From: CAZEMR01 sp964513465 | GTDB taxonomy: Bacteria > Bacteroidota > Ignavibacteria > Kapaibacteriales > UBA2268 | Length of the DNA: 64,000 bases | Assembly (NCBI GenBank): GCA_964513465.1 | Contig: CAZEMR010000007.1 | Location: 1-64,000, forward strand | Direction: 5' to 3' | Part shown: positions 35,801 through 45,500 of the stretch, one piece after another | Layout of the letters: the number at the start of each line of letters is the position of its first letter | Numbering within the stretch: position 1 is the first letter of the stretch | Position numbers and translations under genes: made by a program | Notes under the pieces: model-generated | Told to the model about the DNA's origin: nothing | The model's database searches: none | Seen by the model: the letters and a program-made list of their open reading frames with translations, nothing else

Positions 35801-36026
35801 CCACTTCGTAATCGCCTGCGGGGATATTAACGATTGTGAACGAACCATCCTTGTTGTTCACATTCGTACCGCGTGTTGTTCCCTTAACCAATACCGTAGA
35901 CCCGATCATTGGTTTTCCTTCTTCGTCGATAACCTTACCTGCGAGAATGCCATGGGTGCCGCCGTAAGCGGTGGCCGAACCCAGCAAGACCCCGATAAGG
36001 ATCGTCAGTAATAGTTTTCGCATCAT
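32862..36026 (-). CDS. TonB-dependent receptor with carboxypeptidase-regulatory-like N-terminal domain
   Basis: The 1054-residue protein has a signal peptide (to about residue 22). A CarboxypepD_reg-like domain follows (AGKVIDEEGKPMIGSTVLVKG, DGSFTIVNIPAGDYEVVVRYVGY). The plug begins with a DEVVVVGDREMVEKD TonB-box-like region and QVKISSEEV, and includes FSVRGSRASETQIRVDGMD. A long beta-barrel ends in a terminal phenylalanine (GFMIRF). Such receptors import a ligand across the outer membrane using TonB energy. There is no SusD-like partner; instead a giant secreted protein follows. A GGAG site lies five bases before the first ATG, and eight before a second in-frame ATG. Ligand is unknown. Confidence 0.93.
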   Translation of the reverse strand: MMRKLLLTILIGVLLGSATAYGGTHGILAGKVIDEEGKPMIGSTVLVKGTTRGTNVNNKDGSFTIVNIPAGDYEVVVRYVGYAEYVTKVRISADQTTTITARMRTDAQMTDEVVVVGDREMVEKDAVGSQVKISSEEVTQIAREGIAGVIGLSAGVNTTGSGFSVRGSRASETQIRVDGMDVGNQFTGGFGLGGTAYYPMVSSFATEEIQVLTGNFSAEYGEALGGVVNTIVKQGRTDRYEGFLRWRTDVEPLWGYQSDGVEIIKEGNVLKAISAGDGLKFQGPDLHAFDFGFGGPIPLLKNSTFYISSNYKFEKYRSNSYEVIDPYGNNIGQQDNDRTWVRSVTGRLRFGVTKDILLIVGGNWGLSSFEVPSWSWLYNQQHGQIPATANVEERIAQLPVANQLVSNALVRVNHTLSNNMFYEITVSNNSNNDDLAKRALGAYGDPGFFSGFEIWQPQDDYAIEGQNLLPGHNKILDNYESWTALGETADGYFQMDMPVINPLTGFYEGQSNTSGTDNPWGLDRFTITHGNTTPVQIRLSNFWQVEGNFTASLKQGEFNHILKAGLEFKRFELHRHYNGNPYDSNPFFDVYTDKWGGNIYADNEEIFQRTSEPNTPIKASFYLQDQISYKGIILNPGLRFDVFDPNSEYRLETNENFVSVRADSGFGEASAKYQISPRINVSYPITDRSYVSIGYGMFFKTPELQTVYDKFALDVLRTGDLLGNPNMEAQRQNSYEAAYHHQLTEDFAFEVTAYYNDIYNQLGVQYIPAVPDPYFQYTVAEYGNARGLEFEIRKRQTDHVGFRLNYTLSAAEGTSASPTSNFNPPTDPYTGVPAFPLTAYPQPWDRTHQINGNVTFFWRNNEGPMIGGIGLLENTTINFSGYFQTGRPYTRSDKAGRPISEYNAERYPSVWSVDLRFVRSFPLKDWFGESIGNTTLDFFFDINNIFNNTQMVAVYSATGDPLNDGNRLETRVSEMNPTAWHEEAEYGMAETFSSEQYDDYGNRMYNANADIDGSGVVVQKEKYDKYIEYVETSMSFRGNFKAPRMVYMGFMIRF

Positions 36027-36088
36027 TTGTACTCCTTTAGTTCAATCACTGCATTAATAATACATATATAAATAAGTTATTATGTAAT

Positions 36089-38005
36089 TTATCTTACTAC
36101 TGTCAGCATCTGGCTGGCCATCGCTCCGCCGGAACGGATAACGAGGTAATATGCGCCTGCCGGAAGCAGCGAAGTATTGATATTCATTCCATGAATGCCC
36201 CGGGCCATCCAGCCGTTTGCGATATCGGCGGCTTTATTGCCCAGTGCGTCGTAAATTGTTATTTCGGTCTGGCCGCCGCGCTCGAGCGAGAATGCAAGCT
36301 CGGCTGCTTCGGATGCCGGATTGGGTGTAATTCTGTTGATCGTAAGGCCTGGCATCAGAACTGGCTCGTCTTCGATTCCGACCTCAGCATTGAAGTGGCC
36401 AATCAGCACATGCTGCGGAACTTCGAGCTCTCGCTGCTGTTCGAAATCTTCCGGGTCGCCAGTCGAACGGGTTTTGATAATCGGAATATTCCTCAGATCG
36501 TTCGGCACAAAGGTGGGTATCCATGTGATTCTGTCAAGCTCGAGCGATTCGGTAAGATTAGTTTTGTCGCTCCAGGTGGCCTGCTCGACCGAGCGGGTGG
36601 ATACAAAAATATCATTGGTTATGCCGACTACTTCGTTGTTCTGATCGAGAACGTCCACAACATCGACCCATTTGCAGATAAGTTTGGTTCCATCCACTGT
36701 CGGAGAAATCTGCACTTCCCAGTCCTTCTGGTTGCGAGCCGGTTGGGTGGGATCGGACGACGGGAAAATAATATAGCTATTGATATCGGCAATAAAGCGG
36801 ATGTTCCACGAACCGTTGCTGTAGGTAATTTCCACCAGATGCGAAATCTGCTGTTCGTCCGGCACTGCCTCTGCCCCATCAATCTGGAAAATACCTGTGA
36901 CAAAGCAGACGTCTCCGTTCGGGAGGACTGTCATATCTTTTGCTACATAAAATACGGATATCGAATCCGAAGGTACGCCGAGAGACATTCCATACTGATT
37001 GATTACCGAATATGGCAATACGACAAAATCAGACCAGTTCTGGCCAAGATCTTCGGAAGCGCTGACTCCAAGCGTCAGTTTGTCTGCTCCGGCGGGGTCT
37101 GTAAATACGCCGACTACGCCCATATACATAACACCATCATCGCCTTTTTTGAGTCCGATGATGCTGTTTTTACGATTGTCGAGGCTCTGCTCGTCCATCG
37201 GATCGAATTTATCGCTGGCCCATGCGTCGGGCACAACTATGTCGAAGCTTGCAAAGCTGGCGTCCGAACGGCGATATGCCAGATTGTTGTTGCTATAAAT
37301 ATCGCGCTGGCCTTCGGGCGGAATTACTGCGCCGACGGCAATTGCATACGGGTTATCGTCAACAATACCGCCGATAATTCCGGCATCAGTACCCCATGTA
37401 TAGGTTCTGTCGTCTTTCTGGAAATCGTCAGTTTGTAAACTCAGCGCACCAAAAGCGGGGAGATAAATACCGTTGGCAAAGCCTTCCCAGCCGGAGCCAC
37501 CGGTGATCGGCGCGGTGAACACAATGCCCATTTCGTTTTCGAATCCGAATCCATAGCAGCTTGGATAGCGGGCCATTCCGCCTGCGCCGGATGTTCTGGA
37601 GTTATAAACCATAATATCTTCGGTCCAGGAGGAGCCCCAATCATCAGAAGTTTTGAAAAAGAGGTTGTCGAGGATATCGTCGCTGGCGCTCTCTCTGGGG
37701 AGCGCTCCGCGGTGAATTGTGATCAGCTTGTCGAATTCCTTATTATATATAAAGGGCTGCTGGGTATCGCTATAATATGAATATGCGTTCTGGAGCGAAT
37801 CGAGAATCTCGAAGCCGATTGCCTGAATTTTGTCGTTCCGGCTCATTTTTACAGCGGCCGGAATGCTGACGGGCACCACTCCTTCCACAGGCGCCATAAA
37901 CTGCTTGTCAAAATTTTTGATGATTTTTTCCTGCGCATTTGCGCTCGCAATAAAAAAGCCGGCGCCGATCAGGCACACAGCGATAGTACGTAAAATTTGC
38001 CTCAT
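36089..38005 (-). CDS. T9SS-sorted secreted protein with Asp-box (BNR) repeats
   Basis: Counting from the ATG at 38005, which has a GGAGG site, the protein is 638 residues. It has a signal peptide (RQILRTIAVCLIGAGFFIASANA). Two Asp-boxes of the form S-x-D-x-G-x-x-W are visible (SDDWGSSW and SEDLGQNW), which indicate a beta-propeller of the sialidase/BNR type. The C-terminus is a type A sorting domain (ITPNPASEAAELAF, IYDALGNKAADI, LLPAGAYYLVIR). No catalytic sialidase arginine triad could be assigned by eye, so enzymatic activity is uncertain. It is the first gene of the run leading to the TonB-dependent receptor. Confidence 0.82.
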   Translation of the reverse strand: MRQILRTIAVCLIGAGFFIASANAQEKIIKNFDKQFMAPVEGVVPVSIPAAVKMSRNDKIQAIGFEILDSLQNAYSYYSDTQQPFIYNKEFDKLITIHRGALPRESASDDILDNLFFKTSDDWGSSWTEDIMVYNSRTSGAGGMARYPSCYGFGFENEMGIVFTAPITGGSGWEGFANGIYLPAFGALSLQTDDFQKDDRTYTWGTDAGIIGGIVDDNPYAIAVGAVIPPEGQRDIYSNNNLAYRRSDASFASFDIVVPDAWASDKFDPMDEQSLDNRKNSIIGLKKGDDGVMYMGVVGVFTDPAGADKLTLGVSASEDLGQNWSDFVVLPYSVINQYGMSLGVPSDSISVFYVAKDMTVLPNGDVCFVTGIFQIDGAEAVPDEQQISHLVEITYSNGSWNIRFIADINSYIIFPSSDPTQPARNQKDWEVQISPTVDGTKLICKWVDVVDVLDQNNEVVGITNDIFVSTRSVEQATWSDKTNLTESLELDRITWIPTFVPNDLRNIPIIKTRSTGDPEDFEQQRELEVPQHVLIGHFNAEVGIEDEPVLMPGLTINRITPNPASEAAELAFSLERGGQTEITIYDALGNKAADIANGWMARGIHGMNINTSLLPAGAYYLVIRSGGAMASQMLTVVR

Positions 38006-38151
38006 ATACTGCCTCCAATGGAAAATGTGAAATTTCGAAATACACAAAACACTAATATAAAAAGTTTTTTCCGATTTGTTGAAAACTTATTTATTAAAAT
38101 TTTTCCACACTTTAGTCTGAATCATCCTTTTTTAGCTCAATTGTTCAAATT

Positions 38152-39519
38152 CTAAAGGCGGAATTGCAATCCATAAATCAGGGATATCGAGTTGCGATAG
38201 TGCTTGCCGCCGAGCTCTTTGGGCAGCCCGATCATAAAAAAGCGGCTTTCCGCGCCGGCGGTGATGTACAAGTCGCCGATGACGCGATATTTTCCGAATA
38301 CCCGGCCATATCCCAGCGGACCTTCGCCGGAACTTCCAACTCCTATGCGGCTGATAAGCGAAAGCCGCGAATAGTCCATAAGGGTCTGTTCGTAAAATAC
38401 TGCTGCCCAGATCATATTATTATTGCGGTGCATCAATACCGGCACCCCGATATAATCCGAAGTCAGCTCTTCGATTTTTCCTATGTATTCGTTTGTGGGC
38501 ACCCGAACAATCATTTCCTGATCGTATTCGAATTTTGTAATGCCTGCCTCCACTCCGAAACGGATGCGGTCGGTATGAGAATATGCGATGCTCTGCGAAA
38601 TATTCGTTACTAATGTTTTTTGTTTATTCCCGAGGTCGTCCATAAAAAGATCGGTACCAAAGAAAGTGGTCAGATGGATTTCCTCAAGATTAAGCATATT
38701 ATCGAATGTGCCGGGCGAAAGCACACTGCCGGGCGCGAGATAAGTGTTGACCGGAGCATTAGCGTTCGATACGCCTTGCTGAATATGTCCGCCGCGGTTC
38801 ATCGCAATACTTTCCGAGGCGGATATTGCCGAGCGGTTTTCCGGAGCGGGCGTGATAATTCTTTTCGGCTGGTCGGTATCGCGTTCGAGACCGGCGCCTA
38901 CCTGCCCTGCAAAATCAGGATTGAAAAAGGCGAGTCCGCCGCTGAATCCATCGTTTGCGGGCGGAAGCTCCACGCCGCCTGCAGATTTATTAGCAGATGC
39001 GCTCGCGCCGGAAGCGCTCGATTCTGCCCGGGCGATATTCTTATTACTTATGGTATTATTAATGTTATCCTCGGAAGTTTCTGCTGTGGCGGCGGCGTTT
39101 CCCGGCTGAACGGGTTCTGCCTGAATCGATTCGGCAACTGAGCCTTCGCCGCCTGAATAGCGGAAATCGTTCATATCGGTAATTGTAAATACTCCGGCGA
39201 CGAGGAATGCCGCGGCAATCGATGCCACAGCCCATAGCTTCGGCCGGCGCTTCTCCCTCACGGGGATAATAAGCGGCGGCGCCGAGGAGGGTTTCTGGTC
39301 CATTATCCTCATCAATACTTCGTCCTCGGTTTTGCGAAGCAGCTCCTCGCCGGGAGCTATGCTGTCCGCGTCTTCGCGCAGCGCCATATGCAAATGCACG
39401 GCGGTGTCGAATTCTTCGCGCGACGCGGCGTCGCTCGAAAGCCGTGAGCGTAGCTGCTCGTCCTCCGATGCCGACAGTTCGCTGTCGAGATATTTCGATA
39501 TGAGCTGGTCAAGACTCAT
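38152..39519 (-). CDS. Putative dual-membrane-spanning anti-sigma factor with C-terminal outer-membrane beta-barrel
   Basis: Counting from the ATG at 39519 the protein is 455 residues. Residues 1-90 are cytoplasmic and helical (SKYLDSELSASEDEQL, then RLSSDAASREEFD), the shape of zinc-less anti-sigma domains. A single membrane helix follows basic residues (KLWAVASIAAAFLVAGVF, about 95-114). Residues ~115-285 are low-complexity (Ser, Ala, Asn, Pro) and could span the periplasm. The last ~170 residues have alternating beta-strands and end in LIYGLQFRL, typical of an outer-membrane barrel. Dual membrane-spanning anti-sigma factors (Dma) were described in Bacteroides thetaiotaomicron, and this fits that architecture. 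It overlaps the upstream ECF sigma gene by eleven bases, and AAGGAA serves as ribosome-binding site. Confidence 0.75.
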   Translation of the reverse strand: MSLDQLISKYLDSELSASEDEQLRSRLSSDAASREEFDTAVHLHMALREDADSIAPGEELLRKTEDEVLMRIMDQKPSSAPPLIIPVREKRRPKLWAVASIAAAFLVAGVFTITDMNDFRYSGGEGSVAESIQAEPVQPGNAAATAETSEDNINNTISNKNIARAESSASGASASANKSAGGVELPPANDGFSGGLAFFNPDFAGQVGAGLERDTDQPKRIITPAPENRSAISASESIAMNRGGHIQQGVSNANAPVNTYLAPGSVLSPGTFDNMLNLEEIHLTTFFGTDLFMDDLGNKQKTLVTNISQSIAYSHTDRIRFGVEAGITKFEYDQEMIVRVPTNEYIGKIEELTSDYIGVPVLMHRNNNMIWAAVFYEQTLMDYSRLSLISRIGVGSSGEGPLGYGRVFGKYRVIGDLYITAGAESRFFMIGLPKELGGKHYRNSISLIYGLQFRL

Positions 39520-40072
39520 ACATTTCCTTAACAAGTGGTTTCAACATTTTCCTTAATTGCAGTCTGGCCCTGTGAACCCTTACTTTTGCCAGCGAGAGAT
39601 CGATATCGAGTATCTCCGCAATTTCTTTATAAGAGCATTCCTCGTATTCGCGAAGTATCAATGCTTCCCGCAAAGCCACGGGAAGCATCGACATCGCTCG
39701 CTGTATATAATCCTTTGCTCCTACGTCGCTTACCTTTGGCGATTTTTTCGCATGAAAAGTCTCGTCGAATGTTTCATGCGTTTTTTTTGCTCTTATCATA
39801 TTCAGGCACGTATGCCGGGCAATCGTAAACAGCCATGCCGTATAATTCTTGCCGCGGAAATCCTTACGGTGCTCATAAACCCGGATAAATGTCTCCTGGA
39901 ATGCGTCTTCCGCGAGCTCCACTTCCCCCAGCATACGCAGACAAAACCGATATACCTTGCGGTTGTGCTTGTCGTACAAAATCCTGAACGCTTCGGCGCT
40001 TCCCTTCCTGAGCTGCTCCTCAGCCTGGCGGATTTGTTCATCGTCTGCGATATTTTTCTTTCTTCCGAACAT
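39509..40072 (-). CDS. ECF-type RNA polymerase sigma factor
   Basis: The 187-residue protein has region 2 (FRILYDKHNRKVYRFCLRM, AEDAFQETFIRVYEH, NYTAWLFTIARHTCLN) and region 4 (SMLPVALREALILREYEECSYKEIAEIL, then LSLAKVRVHRARLQLRKML). It lacks regions 1 and 3, as ECF factors do. It would direct polymerase to promoters released by an envelope signal. Its stop overlaps the start of the putative anti-sigma gene, the usual arrangement for a sigma/anti-sigma pair. It is separated from the upstream OmpA-family gene by a terminator and 285 bases. Confidence 0.95.
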   Translation of the reverse strand: MFGRKKNIADDEQIRQAEEQLRKGSAEAFRILYDKHNRKVYRFCLRMLGEVELAEDAFQETFIRVYEHRKDFRGKNYTAWLFTIARHTCLNMIRAKKTHETFDETFHAKKSPKVSDVGAKDYIQRAMSMLPVALREALILREYEECSYKEIAEILDIDLSLAKVRVHRARLQLRKMLKPLVKEMYES

Positions 40073-40289
40073 ATCGGTTTGTCGCTTTCGGGTTCTACAG
40101 CGTCTTCATATACTCAGACACTTTGCTGCCCGAAAAAGTTACACATGCTTACCACTGGGTTAATTATTTTTTCTGAATTTTAATAAATTAGAATTTTCAG
40201 CACTTACCCGCTTTAGACGGATTATGAATATAACAGATTTTTATTTCACTGCAAATAATTATTTCGTATTAACTTAGCTTGTGCTAAAA

Positions 40290-40325
40290 TAAATCCCGCA
40301 TCATGAATTTTGTTACGATGCGGGA
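40290..40325 (-). terminator. Intrinsic terminator after the OmpA-family gene
   Basis: On the minus strand TCCCGCATC pairs perfectly with GATGCGGGA (40294-40302 with 40317-40325 in plus coordinates) around a 14-base loop, then a TTTATTTTAG tail. It lies about 33 bases after the stop of the OmpA-family gene and well before the sigma factor start. Confidence 0.75.
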
Positions 40326-40357
40326 CGTTCGATCTCATTTTTCTGAATTCATATTAA

Positions 40358-42487
40358 TTATTTTATCGGTGTTTCGATCAATATCTGTACCGTTCGTGAA
40401 TAGCTCCGCCCCTGCGGCAGATCATTATTATACAGCAACACATCGCTGCCCACCGGCCGCACGGTCAGATTTTTCTCGGGCACATCGAGCACAGCCTGCA
40501 CCTCCATGCAACGCCGATAGGCCAGCACCCGGTTGTATTCGCTGTCGCCGGTGCGGTCGGCATATCCGGAGATCGTCACCTGAGAATTAGGCTCGATCCT
40601 GTCTCTGATCTGCGATAATATCCGGCGGTGATTGGGCGTAAGAGTAGCTTTGTCGTAATCGAACACAATCAGCGAATACCGCTCGATCCGCATATCCTCC
40701 TTCAGCTCGTAGCGCTTTTTGCGAATGGTGAGCTGGCGAAGTTCGAGCTGATCAGCCGCCGTTGCGGTCTGGCCGTCCTTATCCGCCGCCCAGAGATCTA
40801 TATTGACCTTTGTTTCCAATTCCGGGATCGGTTCTTTTTCGACTTCCCATTTGATAACGCCGGGCTGGTTTTCGCCTGTATATTCGCGGATCGGACGGTC
40901 TTTTTGCATTACCCGAAGATTCCATCCCGCCAGGCCCGCATCGGCATTGATTTCCGGATAAATCTCTACTAACGGCGGATTCGATGTCTTCTGGATATCC
41001 TTCAGCGTCACCGGCTGAAGGATTTCGAAATTATTGCTGCTGATCTCGGCGCGCTGGTTTTCCTCCTGGCCTTCGGGGTATTGGGTATTTCCGGGGTTGG
41101 CGGGCTGATTGCGCTTTTGGAGCAATATCCGGCCGGGATCGATACCCCAGATATAAGTCAGATAATCCTTCACCGCTGCGGCCCGCGCCTGGGATAGCGG
41201 CAGATTTTTCGTCTCGACTCCGGTATTATTGTTGCAGCCGGTGATTATGATTTCCGATTCAGGATTCTGCTGCATCCTGTGGCCGACAATATTCAGCATT
41301 TCGGAATAAATATCCATCGTATTCCAGGACAGGTTATCCTCGCTGAATATCTTTGTTTCTTCGGCTTTGAGCAGGTGCATCGCGGTATTCGAGAGCTCAG
41401 CGCTGCCTTCGTTGAAGAATACGTATGGTAATATCGGGAAGCTCTCGCTGACCTCGTTTTCTTCGATTACGATTGTGGGATTCTCCTGGCGCTCGCCGTC
41501 GGGCGATATACCGACGGTGCGCACGGAAGCCGTCAGTGGCAGCTCTTCCTTTATATATTTATTATAATGCTCATCAATTATCACTGTTTCGAGAATTGCG
41601 GCATCGGTTTCTTCGATTTCGCTCCGGACATCGCGGCTGTCGAGCTCCACGCCGGGCCGGACGTCGCGGCTTGCGATAACGCTCGTATCGCGCTTCACGA
41701 CCGTATCGCGGATGACGGGCAGCTCACGTCTCGGATAAATCGGCGCTTTGATTGCCGCGCCAATTCGCAGTCCGCCGGTCTTCCATTCCACCGACGAGAT
41801 ATTCGTAAACGGGATCTGATAGCTGAGTTCGGGGGTCAGATACATATCCGTGCCGATCGGCAGATCGTATCCCGCGCCGATTGTCGCGAAAAATTGCAGC
41901 GTATTGAAATCGGGAATATCCAGGCCATCATATTCATTGCGTATACGGCTTCCGTTGGCGAATGTTGCGCCTTCGGGGCGGGTGAGCTCTTCGTGCTGAT
42001 CGAAAGTGCCGGTAAACAAATAATCCAGCCTCAGCGAGGCAGTCAGATGAAGCCCTTCATCCTTAAATATATAATATCCCGCAACCGGCTCCAGCCCAAT
42101 ACCCTGCAGCGAAGCATCGAGGTAATGATCGACCCAGGCCTCTTCCTCGCGAAACTCGCCGTTTCGAATAAGGAGGGTGTTGCCGATGAATTCCTCGCGC
42201 ATGAGTTCTGCGCCGAGCGAGGTATATCCGATTCGCAGCCCGAAGAAGAAATGATCATCGATCGGATACTGGAATAATCCGCCGAATGATACCCCCGGCC
42301 CCGATCCGCCGGTGAATTCCGGACAGCAATTCTCGACGCCGGGAAGCTCGCCGAATCCGGTCTGGTGGATATTATAATTAAACGCTGCATATCCACCGAG
42401 ATAGTAGAGCGGTCGGTCGGTCTGGGCGTTTACTGTTGATAGCGCCCCGACAATTATGAACAAGATCAGCCAGCATAACTTTCGCAT
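40358..42487 (-). CDS. Outer-membrane protein with N-terminal barrel and two OmpA-like domains
   Basis: The 709-residue protein has a signal peptide (to TVNA) and a beta-barrel region, about residues 25-255 (YLGGYAAFNYNIHQTGFG onward). Two OmpA/MotB-like domains follow. The first, near residues 350-480, reads FPILPYVFFNEGSAELS and SQARAAAVKDYL, but the peptidoglycan-binding aspartate is replaced (GCNNNTG instead of GHTDxxG). The second, near 610-705, is intact (ISGYADRTGDSEYNRVLAYRR). One active and one degenerate peptidoglycan-binding domain in series is unusual. It is 53 bases downstream of the giant T9SS protein gene, which it may serve. Confidence 0.85.
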   Translation of the reverse strand: MRKLCWLILFIIVGALSTVNAQTDRPLYYLGGYAAFNYNIHQTGFGELPGVENCCPEFTGGSGPGVSFGGLFQYPIDDHFFFGLRIGYTSLGAELMREEFIGNTLLIRNGEFREEEAWVDHYLDASLQGIGLEPVAGYYIFKDEGLHLTASLRLDYLFTGTFDQHEELTRPEGATFANGSRIRNEYDGLDIPDFNTLQFFATIGAGYDLPIGTDMYLTPELSYQIPFTNISSVEWKTGGLRIGAAIKAPIYPRRELPVIRDTVVKRDTSVIASRDVRPGVELDSRDVRSEIEETDAAILETVIIDEHYNKYIKEELPLTASVRTVGISPDGERQENPTIVIEENEVSESFPILPYVFFNEGSAELSNTAMHLLKAEETKIFSEDNLSWNTMDIYSEMLNIVGHRMQQNPESEIIITGCNNNTGVETKNLPLSQARAAAVKDYLTYIWGIDPGRILLQKRNQPANPGNTQYPEGQEENQRAEISSNNFEILQPVTLKDIQKTSNPPLVEIYPEINADAGLAGWNLRVMQKDRPIREYTGENQPGVIKWEVEKEPIPELETKVNIDLWAADKDGQTATAADQLELRQLTIRKKRYELKEDMRIERYSLIVFDYDKATLTPNHRRILSQIRDRIEPNSQVTISGYADRTGDSEYNRVLAYRRCMEVQAVLDVPEKNLTVRPVGSDVLLYNNDLPQGRSYSRTVQILIETPIK

Positions 42488-42540
42488 AATTTCCCTGATT
42501 TTATATTCGGATATTTTTAATTCATTTTATTGATTTATAA

Positions 42541-45500
42541 TCACTTAACAACAATAATCTGCTTAACTACAAATTCCGTTGGGGTTTTCAGAATCAATGA
42601 ATAAACACCCGATGAAAATTCCGCGGAATTTAGCACATATCGCCTTTCTGATGGATCGTTCAGCGATTTATGCCAGCTATCGAGCAGCAAATTCATACCG
42701 CAGATATTCACCAGACGAAGTTCGTAATTACCTGTTTCTGCTGCATTTATATCAATATCCGCAGTACCGGCAACAGGATTCGGCGAAATCGCGAGCTTTG
42801 ATAAAGTGACGTAATCCAGCAGCCGCGGCCCGCCTTGCTCGCAGACTTCGATTGAGAATTTGCCATCCTCAAAATCGCTCATGTATATATCGCCGCCGTG
42901 CTCAAACTCTGCGGCCAGCCAGGTCATAGTCGTCGAAGTACTGCTGCCCAGCATCGCCGATCCGTTGATCACGGCCAGGATTGTCGAATCGCCGGCAACC
43001 GTGGTCGGCCCGTTTACTTTGAATTCGACCACAAGCCTTTCACCGAGCGTCCGTCCCATTGCGAAAATATTCCCTCCGGTCATATCCTTCGGATTATAAA
43101 GCGAGCCATTTTCAATCGAAATCGTTGCCGAGATATTGCTTATTTCGGTCGATTCGTCAGAATCCGAACGCACGAATATCGGCACAGGGAAGTTCTTATC
43201 CCGCGGATCGGCAACAACTTCCGGCAATATGAATGTCAGAGTCTTCGCCGGACGACCGCGGCCCATAAGCGGGATTTTTATAGTATCGGGGCATCCGCCA
43301 TCGGAAAACACGACGAACAATGTATCATTATAATCGCCGACATCCGGCGGCTGGAAATGAACCAGAATATCGAAATCCTCGCCCGCCGGAATCGTAATCC
43401 CTTGCGGATCGGTCGGTTCGACGGAAAATGGAGTCACGCTCTTTGCAAACCAGAAGGATTCGAGGTCGACATCCCAGTCTGCAAGCGATTCGAGCAATGC
43501 AAGCCGCGCAGTGCTCTGGCCGGGCAGCACGCCACCGAAATCGAGTTCGCCGGGGTCGGCGGCCAGACCGCGCCTTATTTCGCCGGTCAGCACTGTGGTT
43601 TCTTCGCTGGTTTCGCCGTTGACAAAAATGCTGGTACGGCATTCGGCTGTATATATACCCGCGGGGGCATTCCCATCGGGATTAAATATGATTCTTTTAT
43701 AATAAATGCTGTCCGGATCGAGACTTACCGGGAAAGCGCCGAGTGTTTCGAATCGGAACATATTGGCGTCCGGGCCTTCGATCGTCATTCCGTCGATTCG
43801 TATCGTCGTCGCACCGATATTCGATACGCGGACGCTGTCGGTGATCGTCTGGCAATATGGCACCATTCCGAAATCGAGCGTATCGCTCACTCCGGCCTCA
43901 CCTCGCAGACCCTCGCCGTGAACATTAACTCGCAGGGTATCCGGGCACGGCAGATTGAAATAAAAGGTCAGTTCGGCAACGAATTCGCCTTCTGTAGCAA
44001 GGTCAGCCGAAACCGTGAAGTCGGCATCGCCACCGTTTGCGGTCAGCACGCCGGAAGTGGGGTTCACAGAAATTATCGGATTATCCGATTCTATCCGCAG
44101 AATGCGCCACTCGAGACGGCTATTGTTTGTAAGTGTGACCACTTCGGTGGCAATCTGGCCTATTGGTTCAAATCCGAATTCCACCGGATCGGGATCAATC
44201 GTTATATCAATATCCTCCACAAATCCAGTAAGATCGACAACCACGAGCGAATCCTCGGAATCGTCGTCCGTACGGATTTCGAGCTGGGCGTATTTTGCAC
44301 CCTCGGGTCCGATCGAAGGATCGAATTTAATGAAGTAAACAACCGTATCGCCCGGGTTAAGTGTCACCGGTGCAACATTTTGCGGCAGCAAATAATTCGC
44401 AGCACCCGCGCCTGTAATTTGTTCGGATAATATCCGGAATGGCGCTGTCGATTCCGGTGGATTGATTACCCAGACGGAATCTTCGCGAAGTTGGCATCGT
44501 GCCCGGCGCCCGAAATCTATTTGATCCTTATTAATCACCACCTGTGCCTGAACTGAGTTAGCTGTTATCGGAACACTTTCGGCCGTTGCACATCCTCCCC
44601 AATTCCAGTCTTCTAACCAGATATGTATCGAATCATTCCATTCGCCCACTTCAGTGGGTCGAAATTCAAAAACTGCAATTCCCTGCTCGCCTTGCGGCAG
44701 CAATTCGGTTTGCATTGGCCATCGCGGGCCGTCGATTTGATAAAGTGGTGCATCGACTGGCATTGCGCCCCAACGAAGATCAATATCGCCGGTATTTTCT
44801 ACCGTGAGGCTGATCGTTGCCGAGTGCCCGACTTTGATATCCGTAAGATCGCCCGCAACTGAAATATCGACGGAGCGATTACGAACCCAGAAATGCACAA
44901 TTACCGTATCCCGGATTTCGGGGCATTCCTCAGCGTAATAAATCAATTCGCGATAATGATGTCCCAGCGGTAAAATCACATTATATCTGACCATTCCGTG
45001 ATGTTTGGCCTCTACAGGTATAAATTCGTCGACCCATTCCGTAATAATATTTGCCTCAGCATCATCAACCGGCGGCGAAACAATATTGAACGGGATTTCG
45101 CCGGTGTTGCGCACCGCGATCTCCAGATCCCCGATTGCTTCCACCGTATCCTCAGGGCACAGAAATACATGCAATGTATCAATTTCTATTTGTTCGTCGC
45201 GCTCGCCGATATAAAAGGATAACTCCTCGATAATTACATTATAGCGAATTTGAACGGGATCGTTATCGTGCCATGAATCATCATTCGGAATATTCAAAAC
45301 GCCTGTGACTGTGCCGCTATGTGACGCATCGACAGTGAATTGCACAATCGTCTGAACGCCCTCACCGGGCGGAATGGTAGTCATTGCGTTTGGCGAGATT
45401 AATTCAAAATCGTTCAGGTTTTCCGTCCAGTAAGCTTCATGAAAATCAACCCGCAAAGGATGCTGGCCAATGTTTTCGATCAATACCGTATCGCGGTAAG

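Noticed and set aside
34785..36011. 408-codon open frame antisense to the TonB-dependent receptor
   Set aside because: It has no recognisable motif and mirrors a well-supported receptor with plug and barrel signatures.
36191..37438. 415-codon open frame antisense to the Asp-box T9SS protein
   Set aside because: The composition is unlike a real protein (many Cys and His), and the minus-strand gene has a signal peptide, Asp-boxes and a sorting domain.
42898..44430. 510-codon open frame on the plus strand, antisense to the giant T9SS protein
   Set aside because: Its translation is rich in Arg, His and Cys with no domain, and the opposite strand encodes clear Ig-like repeats and a sorting domain. 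The open frame follows from the codon bias of the real gene.
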